From: Enterobacteriaceae endosymbiont of Donacia tomentosa
GTDB taxonomy: Bacteria > Pseudomonadota > Gammaproteobacteria > Enterobacterales > Enterobacteriaceae
NCBI RefSeq assembly: GCF_012571135.1
Contig: NZ_CP046216.1
Span: forward strand, 126,312 to 190,311
Length of the DNA: 64,000 nt
Reading direction: 5' to 3'
Of this stretch, positions 28,525-39,253 are shown piece after piece (the stretch's first letter is position 1; each line of letters opens with the position of its first letter). Made by a program: the position numbers and the translations under genes. The notes under the pieces are model-generated. The model saw only the letters and a list, made by a program, of their open reading frames with translations, was not told the DNA's origin and ran no database searches.

Positions 28525-31263
28525 ATGTTTATAAAATTTTTAACAAAAATTTTTGGTAATCATAACGATTATGTTTTACGACGTATTCAAAAAATAGTTA
28601 ATACTATTAATAGCATGGAAAAATATTTTGAAAAATTAACTGATATAGAACTAAAAAATAAAACTTTATATTTTAAAAATAAATTAAAAAATAATTTTTC
28701 TTTAAAAGATATTTTACCGGAAGCTTATGCTACAGTGCGAGAAGCAAGTAAAAGAATATTTGGTATGAGACATTTTGATGTTCAATTAATGGGAGGTATT
28801 GTATTAAATAATAATTGTATAGCAGAAATGAGAACAGGAGAAGGAAAAACATTAACATCAACATTATCAGCATATTTAAATGCTCTTAGTGATAAAGGGG
28901 TACATATAGTTACTGTTAACGATTATTTAGCAAAAAGAGATGCTATAAATAATAAGTCTCTATTTGAATTTTTAGGATTGACTGTTGGTATTAATTTATC
29001 TGGCATGTCATTAAACGAAAAAAGAATAGCTTATAAAGCAGATATTACTTACGGAACTAATAATGAATATGGATTTGATTATTTAAGAGATAATATGGTT
29101 TTTAACTATAATGAAAAAGTACAACGTTCTTTAAATTATGCTATTATAGACGAGGTGGATTCTATACTTATTGATGAAGCACGTACTCCTTTAATCATAT
29201 CAGGAACAGCAGAAGATAGTTCAAAACTATATATTAGTATAAATAGAATTATTCCTAAATTAATATATCAATCCGAAGAAGATTCAGATACCTTTCAAGG
29301 TAAAGGACATTTTTTTATAGATGAAAAAACGCGTCAAGCATATTTAACTGAAAAAGGTTTAATTTTTTTAGAAAAAATACTAGAAAAACAAAATATAATC
29401 AAAAAGGGTGAATCTTTATATTCTAGTAATAATCTTATTATTTTACATCATGTACTTGAAGGATTAAGAGCACATAAATTATTTAAGAAAAATGTTGATT
29501 ATATATTAAAAAATAATCAAATTATTATTGTAGATGAACATACTGGAAGATTAATGAAGGGTAGAAGATGGTCTGAAGGATTACATCAAGCAATAGAAGC
29601 AAAAGAAGGTGTTAATATTAATGATGAAAATCAAACTTTAGCATCTATTACATTTCAAAATTATTTTAGATTATATAAAAAACTATCAGGAATGACAGGA
29701 ACTGCAAGTACAGAAGCTTCTGAATTTAAAGAAATTTATAAATTAGATACAATTGTGATTCCCACAAATAAGCCAATGATAAGAAAAGATTTACCAGATT
29801 TAATATATTTAACAGAAAAAGAAAAGATAAAAGCTATTATAAAAGATATAAAAAATAAAAATCTTACAGGACAACCTGTATTAGTAGGTACTGTTTCTAT
29901 AGAAAAATCTGAATTAATTTCAAAAAAATTAAGAAAATTAAAAATAAAACATAATGTTTTAAATGCAAAATTTCATGCTAAAGAAGCTGAAATAATAGCA
30001 CAAGCAGGTAAAAAAAATTCAGTAACTATTGCCACTAATATGGCAGGAAGGGGTACAGATATTGTTTTGGGTGGTATTTTCACATTAGATGCTGCAAATT
30101 GTAATATAGATAAAACTCATACATTAAAACTAATTTGGGAAAAAAAACATAATGAAGTAGTTCAATTAGGAGGTTTATATGTTATTGGAACGGAAAGGCA
30201 TGAATCTAGAAGAATAGATAATCAGTTAAGAGGAAGATCAGGACGTCAAGGTGATAGTGGTTCGTCAAGATTTTATTTATCAATGGAAGATTCTCTAATG
30301 CGTATTTTTGCATCAAAAAATATATCTAATTTAATGACTAAATTAGGTATGAAGCATAATGAGTCTATTACTCATCCTTGGATAACTAAAGCAATATCTA
30401 ACGCACAAAAAAAAGTGGAACATTATAATTTTGATATACGTAAACAATTACTTGAATATGATGATGTAATTAATGATCAACGTTTAGCAATATATTCACA
30501 GAGAAATAAATTATTAAAATCACGTAATATTAATCAAATAATAAAAGATTTTAGAATATATGTTTTTGAGAAAAAAGTAAATGATTTTATAGAATTTGAT
30601 GACTTTATAGAAGAAGAATTTAATTTTAAAAGTTTTAAAAATTATTTTATGAAAGTATTTAATTTAAAAATACCTATTCAAGAATGGATTAATTCATATA
30701 AAGAAAATAATAAAGAAATTTTTAATAAAAAAAAACTTTTAAAAAAAATTATTGATTTTGCAGAAAGAGAATATGTAAAAAAAACGGAAAAGCTTAATGA
30801 AGAAAAACTAAATGACTTTGAAAAAAATATTATATTAAAAACTTTAGATAATTTGTGGAAAGAACATCTTTCTGCTATAGAATATTTAAAACAGGGTATA
30901 CATTTAAGAGGATATGCTCAACAAGATCCTAAACAAGAATATAAACGTGAATCTTTTCATATGTTTAATTTAATGTTAAATACTTTAAAAAAAGAAGTAA
31001 TAATTAATTTAAGCAAAATAGATATGAGTACAATATTTAGTAATCATAGTAATTTTGTTTTTTCATTGTTAGAAAAAAATTTTTTAAATGAAAATGTGTT
31101 AAAAACAAGCAATTTAAAAATTTTAAAAAAAATATCGGATACTTCTATAAAAAAAGAAATAAATAAGATAAATTTTTTTAATCAAAAAATAGGTAGAAAT
31201 AAAAAATGTCCTTGTCTTTCTGGGAAAAAATATAAATTTTGTCATGGTTTAATAATAAAATAA
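28525..31263 (+). CDS. secA: Preprotein translocase ATPase SecA
   Basis: SecA is the motor that drives proteins through SecYEG. The 912-residue product (E. coli 901) has Walker A RTGEGKT (103-109), the DEAD-type [15 protein letters not shown], the preprotein crosslinking domain, NMAGRGTDI and [13 protein letters not shown], a helical scaffold and a complete zinc-binding tail with C895, C897, C906 and H907 ([13 protein letters not shown]), the SecB and phospholipid-binding element. No SecM-like arrest peptide gene lies upstream; the 113-base upstream gap is shared with the divergent DciA-like gene. SecD, SecF, YajC and LepB of the same route are also in this window. Confidence 0.97.
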   Translation: MFIKFLTKIFGNHNDYVLRRIQKIVNTINSMEKYFEKLTDIELKNKTLYFKNKLKNNFSLKDILPEAYATVREASKRIFGMRHFDVQLMGGIVLNNNCIAEMRTGEGKTLTSTLSAYLNALSDKGVHIVTVNDYLAKRDAINNKSLFEFLGLTVGINLSGMSLNEKRIAYKADITYGTNNEYGFDYLRDNMVFNYNEKVQRSLNYAIIDEVDSILIDEARTPLIISGTAEDSSKLYISINRIIPKLIYQSEEDSDTFQGKGHFFIDEKTRQAYLTEKGLIFLEKILEKQNIIKKGESLYSSNNLIILHHVLEGLRAHKLFKKNVDYILKNNQIIIVDEHTGRLMKGRRWSEGLHQAIEAKEGVNINDENQTLASITFQNYFRLYKKLSGMTGTASTEASEFKEIYKLDTIVIPTNKPMIRKDLPDLIYLTEKEKIKAIIKDIKNKNLTGQPVLVGTVSIEKSELISKKLRKLKIKHNVLNAKFHAKEAEIIAQAGKKNSVTIATNMAGRGTDIVLGGIFTLDAANCNIDKTHTLKLIWEKKHNEVVQLGGLYVIGTERHESRRIDNQLRGRSGRQGDSGSSRFYLSMEDSLMRIFASKNISNLMTKLGMKHNESITHPWITKAISNAQKKVEHYNFDIRKQLLEYDDVINDQRLAIYSQRNKLLKSRNINQIIKDFRIYVFEKKVNDFIEFDDFIEEEFNFKSFKNYFMKVFNLKIPIQEWINSYKENNKEIFNKKKLLKKIIDFAEREYVKKTEKLNEEKLNDFEKNIILKTLDNLWKEHLSAIEYLKQGIHLRGYAQQDPKQEYKRESFHMFNLMLNTLKKEVIINLSKIDMSTIFSNHSNFVFSLLEKNFLNENVLKTSNLKILKKISDTSIKKEINKINFFNQKIGRNKKCPCLSGKKYKFCHGLIIK

Positions 31264-31266
31264 TTT

Positions 31267-31324
31267 TTTTAATAATAGAGGGTATAAAAAATAAATCTAT
31301 TTTTTATACCCTCTATTATTAAAA
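31267..31324. terminator. Perfect 27-bp hairpin filling the gap between convergent secA and dnaJ; likely bidirectional terminator
   Basis: The arms 31267-31293 and 31298-31324 are exact reverse complements (27 of 27 pairs) around a 4-base loop (AATC). The core has a GAGGG/CCCTC block. The secA stop ends at 31263 and the dnaJ stop begins at 31325, so the hairpin occupies nearly the whole 61-base gap. It is symmetric and can fold in both transcripts. A run of seven T lies at its left edge but the right side has only AAAATTAATTTTT, so classical U-tract termination is only partly satisfied; 3'-end protection is an alternative. Confidence 0.7.
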
Positions 31325-32434
31325 TTAATTTTTGATTACGTAAAAAAAACGATTAATATTATCCAAAAATTTTTTTAATTTAGGATTATTTCTAGCATCA
31401 GAAAACTCATTAAAACTTTGTCTCAAATTATATAATATTTTCTGTTGTTTATCATTCAAATTAATTGGGGTCTCTATTACTATTTTACAAAATAAATCTC
31501 CAATATCATTATCTCTAATAGATTTTACCCCCTTTTTAGGTATTCTTAATATTTTACCTGTTTGAGTTCCAGGTGGGATTTTTATTTTTACATATCCATC
31601 CAATACAGGAATATTTATACTTCCACCTAATGCTGCTGTAACAAAATTAACAGGTAAATTACAATATAAATTATTGCCTTCTCTCTTAAAAAGAGAATGT
31701 TTTTTAATTTTAATTTCTATATATAAATCACCAGATTTTGCACCATTATTTCCTGTTTCTCCTTCTCCAGTTAATCGAATGCGGTCTCCAGTATCAACGC
31801 CATTTGGTATTTTAACTGATAAAGTTTTATAAACTTCTAATTTTCCTTTGCCTTTACAATAAACACAAGGATTTTTAATAAAATATCCTTCACCATGACA
31901 TCTAGGACATGTTTGTTGAACGGTAAAAAATCCTTGACTCATTTGAATTTGTCCATGTCCATTACATGTATAACATTTTTGTAGTGGTTTTTGTGAACCT
32001 GTTCCTTTACAATAATTACAATTTTTTAATACAGGAATTTTTATTTGTTTTGTTATACCTTTAATTGCTTCTTCCAAAGAAAGAGTTATTAGATATTTTA
32101 AATCTGAACCTCTTTTTTTATTTTTATTAGTTCTAGAATTTCCAAAAATATCCCCAAAAACATCTCCAAATATATCACTAAAATCAGTTGTATTACTTAC
32201 ATTTTCTTGTTCAAAAGCAGAATGCCCATATTGATCATAAGCAGCTCGTTTTTTTGAATCACTTAAAATCTCATAAGCTTGTTTTATTTCTTTAAATTTA
32301 TTTTCAGCATTTCTATTTCCGGGATTACGATCTGGATGAAACTTCATAGCCAAACGTTTATATGCTTTTTTAATTTCACGATCTTCAGCCGTTTTAGTAA
32401 CGCCTAAAATATCATAATAATCTTTTTTTACCAT
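31325..32434 (-). CDS. dnaJ: Chaperone DnaJ (Hsp40)
   Basis: DnaJ stimulates DnaK ATPase and hands it unfolded substrates. The 369-residue product (E. coli 376) has the J-domain with HPD at 33-35, a Gly/Phe-rich stretch with [12 protein letters not shown], four zinc-binding repeats of CxxCxGxG type ([32 protein letters not shown]) and the C-terminal substrate domains. It follows dnaK on the minus strand after 132 bases, as in E. coli, and probably shares its heat-shock promoter. It converges on secA. Confidence 0.97.
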   Translation of the reverse strand: MVKKDYYDILGVTKTAEDREIKKAYKRLAMKFHPDRNPGNRNAENKFKEIKQAYEILSDSKKRAAYDQYGHSAFEQENVSNTTDFSDIFGDVFGDIFGNSRTNKNKKRGSDLKYLITLSLEEAIKGITKQIKIPVLKNCNYCKGTGSQKPLQKCYTCNGHGQIQMSQGFFTVQQTCPRCHGEGYFIKNPCVYCKGKGKLEVYKTLSVKIPNGVDTGDRIRLTGEGETGNNGAKSGDLYIEIKIKKHSLFKREGNNLYCNLPVNFVTAALGGSINIPVLDGYVKIKIPPGTQTGKILRIPKKGVKSIRDNDIGDLFCKIVIETPINLNDKQQKILYNLRQSFNEFSDARNNPKLKKFLDNINRFFYVIKN

Positions 32435-32566
32435 AATAAATTACTGTCCTAATCTAATCCCATAATTTTATTTAATACCGATTTCTATATTAATAAATAT
32501 TCTGATAGATAAACGGTATTAATATTTTTTAAAAATTTGTTTAAAAGATAAATAAAAAAATAACAA

Positions 32567-34483
32567 TTATTTCTTATTATCTTTTATTTCTTCAAATTCT
32601 GCATCTACAACATCATTATCTTTATTTTGAGATGAATCATTATTATCTTTTTTTTGTTTTGTGTCATTATTATTTGGTGTTAAATTCATTATTTTATCAG
32701 ACACATCAATTAATTTTTGTATTTTTTGTTGTATATCAATTTTGTTTTCTGTTTTTAAAGATGTATCTAACTCATTAATAGCGTTATTAATTTTTATTTT
32801 ATCTTCTTCTATAATTTGTGTATTTACCTCATTAATTTTTTTCTTAGTTCTATGTATAAGTTGATCTCCTTCATTACGTATTTTAACTAATTCTTCAAAA
32901 TGACGATCAGCTTCCATATTAGCTTCTGCATCTCTTATCATTTTTTCTACTTCTTTTTCATTTAAACCCGATGAGGCTTTTATTGTAATATTTTGTTCTT
33001 TCCCACTCTTTTTATCTTTTGCGGAAACATGTAAAATACCATCAGCATCTATATCAAATGTGACCTCTATTTGAGGTATACCTCTAGGAGCAGGACTAAT
33101 ACCATCTAAATTAAATTGGCCTAAAGATTTATTATCTCTTGCTCTTTTACGCTCTCCTTGTACAATATGAATTGTTACTGCTGATTGATTATCTTCAGCT
33201 GTTGAAAAAATTTGACTATGTTTTGTAGGAATAGTCGTATTTTTATTTATTAATGGTGTCATTACTCCGCCTATAGTTTCTATTCCTAAAGATAAAGGAG
33301 TAACATCTAATAATAGTACATCTTTAACATCTCCAGCTAAAACACCTCCTTGTACTGCAGCACCAATAGCGACTGCTTCATCTGGATTAACATCTTTTCT
33401 TGGTTCTTTCCCGAAAAATTTTGCCACTTTATTTTGAACCATAGGCATACGAGTTTGCCCACCAACTAAAATTACATCATTAATGTCTGTAACAGCTAGA
33501 TTAGCATCTTTTAAAGCCATTTTTAATGGATTTATCGAATTATCTATTAAATCTTCTACTAAAGATTCTAATTTAGCTCTTGTTAATTTAATATTTAGAT
33601 GTTTTGGTCCAGTGGCATCAGCTGTAATATAAGGTAAATTGACATCAGTTTGTTGTGCAGATGATAATTCAATTTTAGCTTTTTCTGCTGTTTCCTTAAG
33701 TCTTTGCATAGCTAAAGGATCATTTTTTAAATCTATTCCCTGAGATTTTTTGAATTCTTCAACTAAATAATTAATTACACTACTATCAAAATCTTCTCCA
33801 CCTAGATGAGTATCACCATTTGTTGCTAAAACTTCGAAAGTTTTTTCCCCATCAACATCGTCTATTTCAATTATAGAAATATCAAATGTACCTCCACCTA
33901 AATCATATACAGCTATAATACGATTCCCTTTTCCTTTATCTAATCCATATGCTAATGCAGCAGCTGTTGGTTCGTTGATAATTCTTTTAACTTCTAATCC
34001 AGCAATACGCCCCGCATCTTTAGTTGCTTGACGTTGTGCATCATTAAAATATGCTGGTACTGTAATGACAGCTTCATTTACTTTTATTCCTAAAAAATCT
34101 TCAGCTGTTTTTTTCATTTTTTTTAATACTTCAGCTGAAATTTGTGGAGGGGCCATCTTTTTCCCTTTAATATCTATCCAAGCATCTCCATTACTAGATT
34201 CTACTATTTTATAAGGCATAATTTTTATATCACGTTGCACTTCCTTATCATTAAATCTACGTCCAATTAATCTTTTAATAGCAAAAAGAGTATTTTTTGG
34301 ATTAGTAATTGCTTGGCGTTTAGCTGGTTGACCAACTAAAATTTCTCCATCTTGTGTATAAGCAATCACAGATGGAGTAGTTCTCTCTCCTTCTGCATTT
34401 TCTAAAACTCTAGCTTTTGTCCCATCTATAACTGCTACACAAGAATTAGTTGTTCCTAAGTCAATACCGATTATTTTACCCAT
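32567..34483 (-). CDS. dnaK: Chaperone DnaK (Hsp70)
   Basis: DnaK is the ATP-dependent Hsp70 folding chaperone. The 638-residue product equals the E. coli length. Visible are [13 protein letters not shown] at the start, the [14 protein letters not shown] and [13 protein letters not shown] phosphate loops, the interdomain linker [16 protein letters not shown] and the acidic C-terminal tail ending [10 protein letters not shown]. It is markedly more conserved and less A+T-biased than its neighbours, as expected of an abundant protein. A conserved sigma-32 promoter lies about 110 bases upstream (34600-34627). Confidence 0.98.
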   Translation of the reverse strand: MGKIIGIDLGTTNSCVAVIDGTKARVLENAEGERTTPSVIAYTQDGEILVGQPAKRQAITNPKNTLFAIKRLIGRRFNDKEVQRDIKIMPYKIVESSNGDAWIDIKGKKMAPPQISAEVLKKMKKTAEDFLGIKVNEAVITVPAYFNDAQRQATKDAGRIAGLEVKRIINEPTAAALAYGLDKGKGNRIIAVYDLGGGTFDISIIEIDDVDGEKTFEVLATNGDTHLGGEDFDSSVINYLVEEFKKSQGIDLKNDPLAMQRLKETAEKAKIELSSAQQTDVNLPYITADATGPKHLNIKLTRAKLESLVEDLIDNSINPLKMALKDANLAVTDINDVILVGGQTRMPMVQNKVAKFFGKEPRKDVNPDEAVAIGAAVQGGVLAGDVKDVLLLDVTPLSLGIETIGGVMTPLINKNTTIPTKHSQIFSTAEDNQSAVTIHIVQGERKRARDNKSLGQFNLDGISPAPRGIPQIEVTFDIDADGILHVSAKDKKSGKEQNITIKASSGLNEKEVEKMIRDAEANMEADRHFEELVKIRNEGDQLIHRTKKKINEVNTQIIEEDKIKINNAINELDTSLKTENKIDIQQKIQKLIDVSDKIMNLTPNNNDTKQKKDNNDSSQNKDNDVVDAEFEEIKDNKK

Positions 34484-34849
34484 CTAAACAACTCCTATAA
34501 ATTTATTAAAATTTTTGCAAAAATAAAATTTACTATATAGATATGTATAATATAATGAATACACATATTTTCTAAAAATTATAATCCCTGATGAAAGGGA
34601 AATGGGGCCACATCTGTAAGCATCAAGGGTAAAGTATAAAAATTTTTCTAAAATTAGAATTTTTATTTAAAAATAAAAAAACTATTGTTATATAATTATT
34701 TATTCTAAATATACTATAATAATAGTATTTATACATTATATCCATATTTTATAAATAATTTTAAATTTTTTATAAGATATCTTCAATATAAATAATATTA
34801 GGATATTTGATTTTAATTAATTTTATTAAATATATTTTGGAGCTTTTAA
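34484..34849. other. Intergenic region between divergent dnaK and pepA
   Basis: This 366-base gap is one of the longest without a gene. It holds the dnaK leader, the sigma-32 promoter (34600-34627), a small CCCTgatgaAAGGG inverted repeat next to the predicted dnaK start point, and an A+T-rich hairpin-like stretch around 34635-34668. A TATAAT at 34715-34720 could be a -10 box for pepA, but no -35 at proper distance is seen. No small gene is evident. Confidence 0.6.
34600..34627 (-). promoter_or_regulatory. Sigma-32 heat-shock promoter of dnaK
   Basis: On the minus strand CTTGATG (34627-34621) is followed by a 13-base spacer and CCCCATTT (34607-34600). The sigma-32 consensus is CTTGAAA, 13-15 bases, CCCCATnT, and E. 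coli dnaK P1 has the same CCCTTGATG and CCCCATTT boxes. The G+C-rich boxes stand out sharply. The start point would fall near 34593, giving a leader of about 110 bases. Confidence 0.88.
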
Positions 34850-36361
34850 GTGAAATATATAGCAGAAAGAATAACATTTTCTAAAAAAACATCAATAGAT
34901 TGTATTGTTGTACCTGTTTTCGCAGAATTCAAATTATCTGCAATAGTAAAAAAAATAAATATTTTATCAAATAATTATATATTAGAGATTTTAAAAAAAA
35001 ATAATTTTAAAGGTAAAATAAAACAAAGTTTACTTTTATATCAAGTTCCTAATTTTCCTTCTAAGAAATTTTTAATTATAGGATGTGGTATTAAGGATAC
35101 ATTAAATAGAAAACAAAATAAATTAATTGTTAATTATACTATTAATCTTTTAAAAAAATACGAAATTCAAGAAATTATTTGGTTTTTAACTGATTTAAAA
35201 ATAAAAGATTGTAATACGTATTGGCAAATACGTGATACTATTAACATTATTGAAGAGAATATTTATATTTTTAATAAATTTAAAAAAATTGCATTATATC
35301 ATCTATTAAAAATAAAATTTAATATAGTTAAGAATAATGAAATTATCTATCATAATGCTATAAAACATGCACAAGCAATTAATTTAGGAATTGAAAAAGC
35401 CAAAAATATTGCTAATTTACCACCTAATATATGTAATCCAAAGTATTTGTCAATTAAAGCAATAAACTTATCAAAAAAATATAATAATATTTTTACAGAA
35501 ATAATTGACGAAAAAACTATGGAAAAAATGAGCATGAATGCCTATCTAGCAGTAAGTAAAGGATCTAAAAATAAGCCTTTTATGTCTATTTTAAAGTATA
35601 TGAATAATATTACGGATAAATCTCAACCTATAGTATTATTAGGTAAGGGAGTTACTTTTGATTCAGGTGGAATTTCATTAAAACCTAGTAAAAATATGGA
35701 AGATATGAAATATGATATGTGTGGTGCTGCTGCTGTATATGGAACGATATATGCAATAGCTAAATTAAAATTACCTTTAAATGTAATTGGTGTTATTGCA
35801 GGTTGTGAAAATATGCTAGATAGTAATTCATTTAGACCTAGTGATATTATAAAAACAATGTCAGGAACAACAGTAGAAATTATTAATACTGATGCTGAAG
35901 GTCGTTTAATTTTATGTGATACATTAACATATATAAAAAAATTTAATCCTAGATATGTAATTGATATTGCTACATTAACAGGAGCATGTATTGTAGCATT
36001 AGGTGATAATATTAGTGGTTTAATGTCTAATGATAAAAAATTATCAGATTATCTTATTCAAGCTTCATTAGAAACAGATGATCGTGTTTGGAAATTACCC
36101 ATTGATGATAAAAGTTATTATGATCAATTAAAGTCTAATATTGCTGACTTAACTAATAGTAGTAATAGTAATTCAGGAGGAGCTATTACAGCTGCTTGTT
36201 TTTTATCAAAATTTACTAAATTATATAAATGGGCTCATATAGATATAGCAGGTACAGCATCAAAATATGTAGAACAAAAAATAAGTGCTACTGGTAGACC
36301 TATTAATATGTTATGCCAATTTTTGATAAATATCACATATAATTCAAATAATAAATTATAA
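34850..36361 (+). CDS. pepA: Leucyl aminopeptidase PepA, GTG start
   Basis: PepA is a manganese/zinc aminopeptidase that removes N-terminal residues from peptides; in E. coli it also binds DNA (XerB) in plasmid dimer resolution and carA control. The 503-residue product equals E. coli length. It begins at GTG (34850) behind TTTTGGAG; no nearby ATG fits. The metal-site blocks GKGVTFDSGGISLKPS, KYDMCGAAAV, GCENMLDS and the signature NTDAEGRL are present. In E. coli holC lies between pepA and valS; here valS begins 41 bases later and holC is missing. Confidence 0.96.
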   Translation: MKYIAERITFSKKTSIDCIVVPVFAEFKLSAIVKKINILSNNYILEILKKNNFKGKIKQSLLLYQVPNFPSKKFLIIGCGIKDTLNRKQNKLIVNYTINLLKKYEIQEIIWFLTDLKIKDCNTYWQIRDTINIIEENIYIFNKFKKIALYHLLKIKFNIVKNNEIIYHNAIKHAQAINLGIEKAKNIANLPPNICNPKYLSIKAINLSKKYNNIFTEIIDEKTMEKMSMNAYLAVSKGSKNKPFMSILKYMNNITDKSQPIVLLGKGVTFDSGGISLKPSKNMEDMKYDMCGAAAVYGTIYAIAKLKLPLNVIGVIAGCENMLDSNSFRPSDIIKTMSGTTVEIINTDAEGRLILCDTLTYIKKFNPRYVIDIATLTGACIVALGDNISGLMSNDKKLSDYLIQASLETDDRVWKLPIDDKSYYDQLKSNIADLTNSSNSNSGGAITAACFLSKFTKLYKWAHIDIAGTASKYVEQKISATGRPINMLCQFLINITYNSNNKL

Positions 36362-36402
36362 TTTTATAAAAATTATATTGAAATATAGGATCTTATTATC
36401 TA

Positions 36403-39216
36403 ATGGATAAAATATACAATCCAAATATTTTTGAAAAAAAAATTTATAATTTTTGGGAAAAAAACGAATATTTTAAAAATAAATTAAATAATTCTGAAAA
36501 ATATTTTTCTATTATGGTGCCTCCTCCTAATATTACTGGAGAATTACATATGGGGCATGCATTACAATATACTCTTATAGATATTTTAATTCGTTATCAA
36601 CGTATGTTAGGAAAAAATGTATTATGTCAAGTAGGAATAGATCATGCGGGAATTGCAACCCAAAGTCTAATAGAACAAAAAATATTTTTAGAAACAGGGA
36701 AAACAAAAAATGATTACAGTAGAGAATTTTTTTTAAAAATTATTTCAAAATGGAAAAATAAATATTGTGGTATTATTTATAATCAAATGAAATGTTTAGG
36801 ATTGTCTGCAGATTGGGATAGGAAAAGATTTACTATGGACAGTGAATTTTCAAAATCTGTTAAAAATATATTTATTCAACTCTATGAAGATGGATTAATA
36901 TATAAGAAAAAAAGATTAATTAATTGGGATTTTAAACTTAAAACTGTTATTTCAGATCTAGAAATAGATCATAAAAAAATCAAAACTAATATTTGGTATA
37001 TTAATTATTTATTAAAAAATGGAATAAAAACTTTTGATAATAAAAATTATTTAACTGTAGCAACTACTCGTCCTGAAACAATATTAGCTGATAGTGCAAT
37101 AGCTATTAATCCATTAGATACAAGATATAATAATTTAATTGGTAAATTTGTAATAATTCCATTAATTAATCGTATAATTCCTATTATAGCTGATAATTAC
37201 GCTAAAATTAAAAAGGGTACAGGATGTGTGAAAATTAGTCCCGCACATGATTTTAATGATTATCAAGTTGCTATAAGACATAATTTACCATTAATTAATA
37301 TATTTGATTTACAAGGCAATATTTTAGAAAAATATCAAATTTTTAATAAAAAAGGACATCAAATAGATATTTTTTTAGAAAATATACCTAAAATATTTCG
37401 TAATGTAAATTACTTAAAAGTAAGAAATATTATTGTTAATAAAATAAAAAAAGTTGGATTATTAGATTCATATAAGACAAAATATAAATTTATCCCATAT
37501 AGTACAAGGAGTGATACTATTGTACTCCCTATGTTAACAAGTCAATGGTATTTAAATACAAAAATTTTATCTAAACAGGCAATAGATGCTGTTAAAAATG
37601 AACAAATAAAATTTTTCCCTAAACAATATAAAAATATGTTTTATTCTTGGATGTCTAATATTCAAGATTGGTGTATATCTCGACAATTATGGTGGGGACA
37701 CCAAATACCAGTTTGGTATGATAATAAAAATAATATCTACGTAGGCAGAAATATAGAAGAGATTAAAAAAAAATATAATTTAAAAAAAAATATTCATTTA
37801 GAACAAGATCCAGATGTTTTAGATACTTGGTTTTCTTCTAGTTTATGGACTTTTATTACTTTAGATTGGCCTAAAAATAAAAAAGATTTTTTCCTTTTTC
37901 ATCCTACTAGTGTTATTATAAGCGGTTTTGATATTATATTCTTTTGGATATCAAGAATGATAATGATGACTATGTATTTTGTTAAAGATAAAAATAATAT
38001 ACCTCAAATTCCTTTTAAAGATATTTTAATGACAGGATTAATTAGGGATAACAAAGGAAATAAAATGTCTAAATCTAGAGGAAATGTTATTAATCCCATA
38101 AATCTAATTGAAGGTCATTTATCTAAAAATATTTTAGATATAAATAAAAAAAATAATAAAAAATATAATTTTTTAAATAAAAATTATGGAACTGATGCCT
38201 TAAGATTTACATTAGCAGCATTATCGTCCACAGGACGTGATATATATTGGGATATGACTAGATTAGAGGGTTATCGTAACTTTTGTAATAAAATTTGGCA
38301 TGCAGCTATATTTATTTTAAAAAATATAAAATTTAATTTTGTTAATAATAAAGAAAAATTATCTATTTTTGATAAATGGATTTGGTCTGAATATAATCTA
38401 ATAATATTATCTTATTCAAGAGCATTACATAGATATCGTTTTGATCAAGCAGCAAATATTTTATATAATTTTATATGGAATAAATTTTGTGATTGGTATT
38501 TAGAATATAGTAAATTAGTTTTTCAAGAAAAAAATCAGCTTCAATACACTGGCACTTATTACACATTATATAATCTTTTTGAATCATTGTTAAGATTATC
38601 GCATCCGATTATTCCATTTATAACAGAAATTATATGGCAAAAAATTCAAATAAACAAAAATAATACTTATAGAAAAAGCATTCTAGCACAATCATTTCCA
38701 AAATCTAATAAATTGGATATTGATAAACAATCAATAAGTATCATTAATACATTTATAAATATAGTAACATTTATTCGTAATTATAAAGCAGAAATGATGA
38801 TAAATAAAAACGAAGAAATTGATTTATATATAAATGATATAAATCATAAATTTATTATTTTTTTAAAAAAAAATATAAACATATTAAAAAAATTATTAAA
38901 TCTTAAAAAAATTATATTTGTTGGTAATAATTTTGAATTTCCTAAAAAATCATTAATACAGAAAATAGATAATATTAAATTTGCCATATTATTAAGTATT
39001 AAAATTATTAATCAACAATTATTATTAAATATAATTAATAAAAAAATATATAATAATCAAAAAATAATAAGTACATTAAATAAAAATATTAAAAATCCAA
39101 AATTTTTATCTAAAGCACCTCAACAAATTATAAAAAAATTTTTAGAAAAAATAAAACGTCATAAAGTATTACAAAAAGAATTATTAGAAAAATATTTGCT
39201 AATAAAAAATTTATAA
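36403..39216 (+). CDS. valS: Valyl-tRNA synthetase
   Basis: ValRS charges tRNA-Val. The 937-residue product (E. coli 951) has the class I HIGH-type motif HMGH (49-52) within PPPNITGELHMGHAL, the editing domain with TTRPETILADSA, the WCISRQLWWGHQIPVW block and KMSKS at 554-558. The C-terminal coiled-coil arm typical of ValRS is present as a Lys/Ile-rich segment of about 65 residues. It follows pepA and is followed by argI after 37 bases; rraB and yjgN, between valS and argI in E. coli, are absent. Confidence 0.97.
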   Translation: MDKIYNPNIFEKKIYNFWEKNEYFKNKLNNSEKYFSIMVPPPNITGELHMGHALQYTLIDILIRYQRMLGKNVLCQVGIDHAGIATQSLIEQKIFLETGKTKNDYSREFFLKIISKWKNKYCGIIYNQMKCLGLSADWDRKRFTMDSEFSKSVKNIFIQLYEDGLIYKKKRLINWDFKLKTVISDLEIDHKKIKTNIWYINYLLKNGIKTFDNKNYLTVATTRPETILADSAIAINPLDTRYNNLIGKFVIIPLINRIIPIIADNYAKIKKGTGCVKISPAHDFNDYQVAIRHNLPLINIFDLQGNILEKYQIFNKKGHQIDIFLENIPKIFRNVNYLKVRNIIVNKIKKVGLLDSYKTKYKFIPYSTRSDTIVLPMLTSQWYLNTKILSKQAIDAVKNEQIKFFPKQYKNMFYSWMSNIQDWCISRQLWWGHQIPVWYDNKNNIYVGRNIEEIKKKYNLKKNIHLEQDPDVLDTWFSSSLWTFITLDWPKNKKDFFLFHPTSVIISGFDIIFFWISRMIMMTMYFVKDKNNIPQIPFKDILMTGLIRDNKGNKMSKSRGNVINPINLIEGHLSKNILDINKKNNKKYNFLNKNYGTDALRFTLAALSSTGRDIYWDMTRLEGYRNFCNKIWHAAIFILKNIKFNFVNNKEKLSIFDKWIWSEYNLIILSYSRALHRYRFDQAANILYNFIWNKFCDWYLEYSKLVFQEKNQLQYTGTYYTLYNLFESLLRLSHPIIPFITEIIWQKIQINKNNTYRKSILAQSFPKSNKLDIDKQSISIINTFINIVTFIRNYKAEMMINKNEEIDLYINDINHKFIIFLKKNINILKKLLNLKKIIFVGNNFEFPKKSLIQKIDNIKFAILLSIKIINQQLLLNIINKKIYNNQKIISTLNKNIKNPKFLSKAPQQIIKKFLEKIKRHKVLQKELLEKYLLIKNL

Positions 39217-39253
39217 TATTGCATTTTTTAATATATTTATAGTGAGTAAAATT

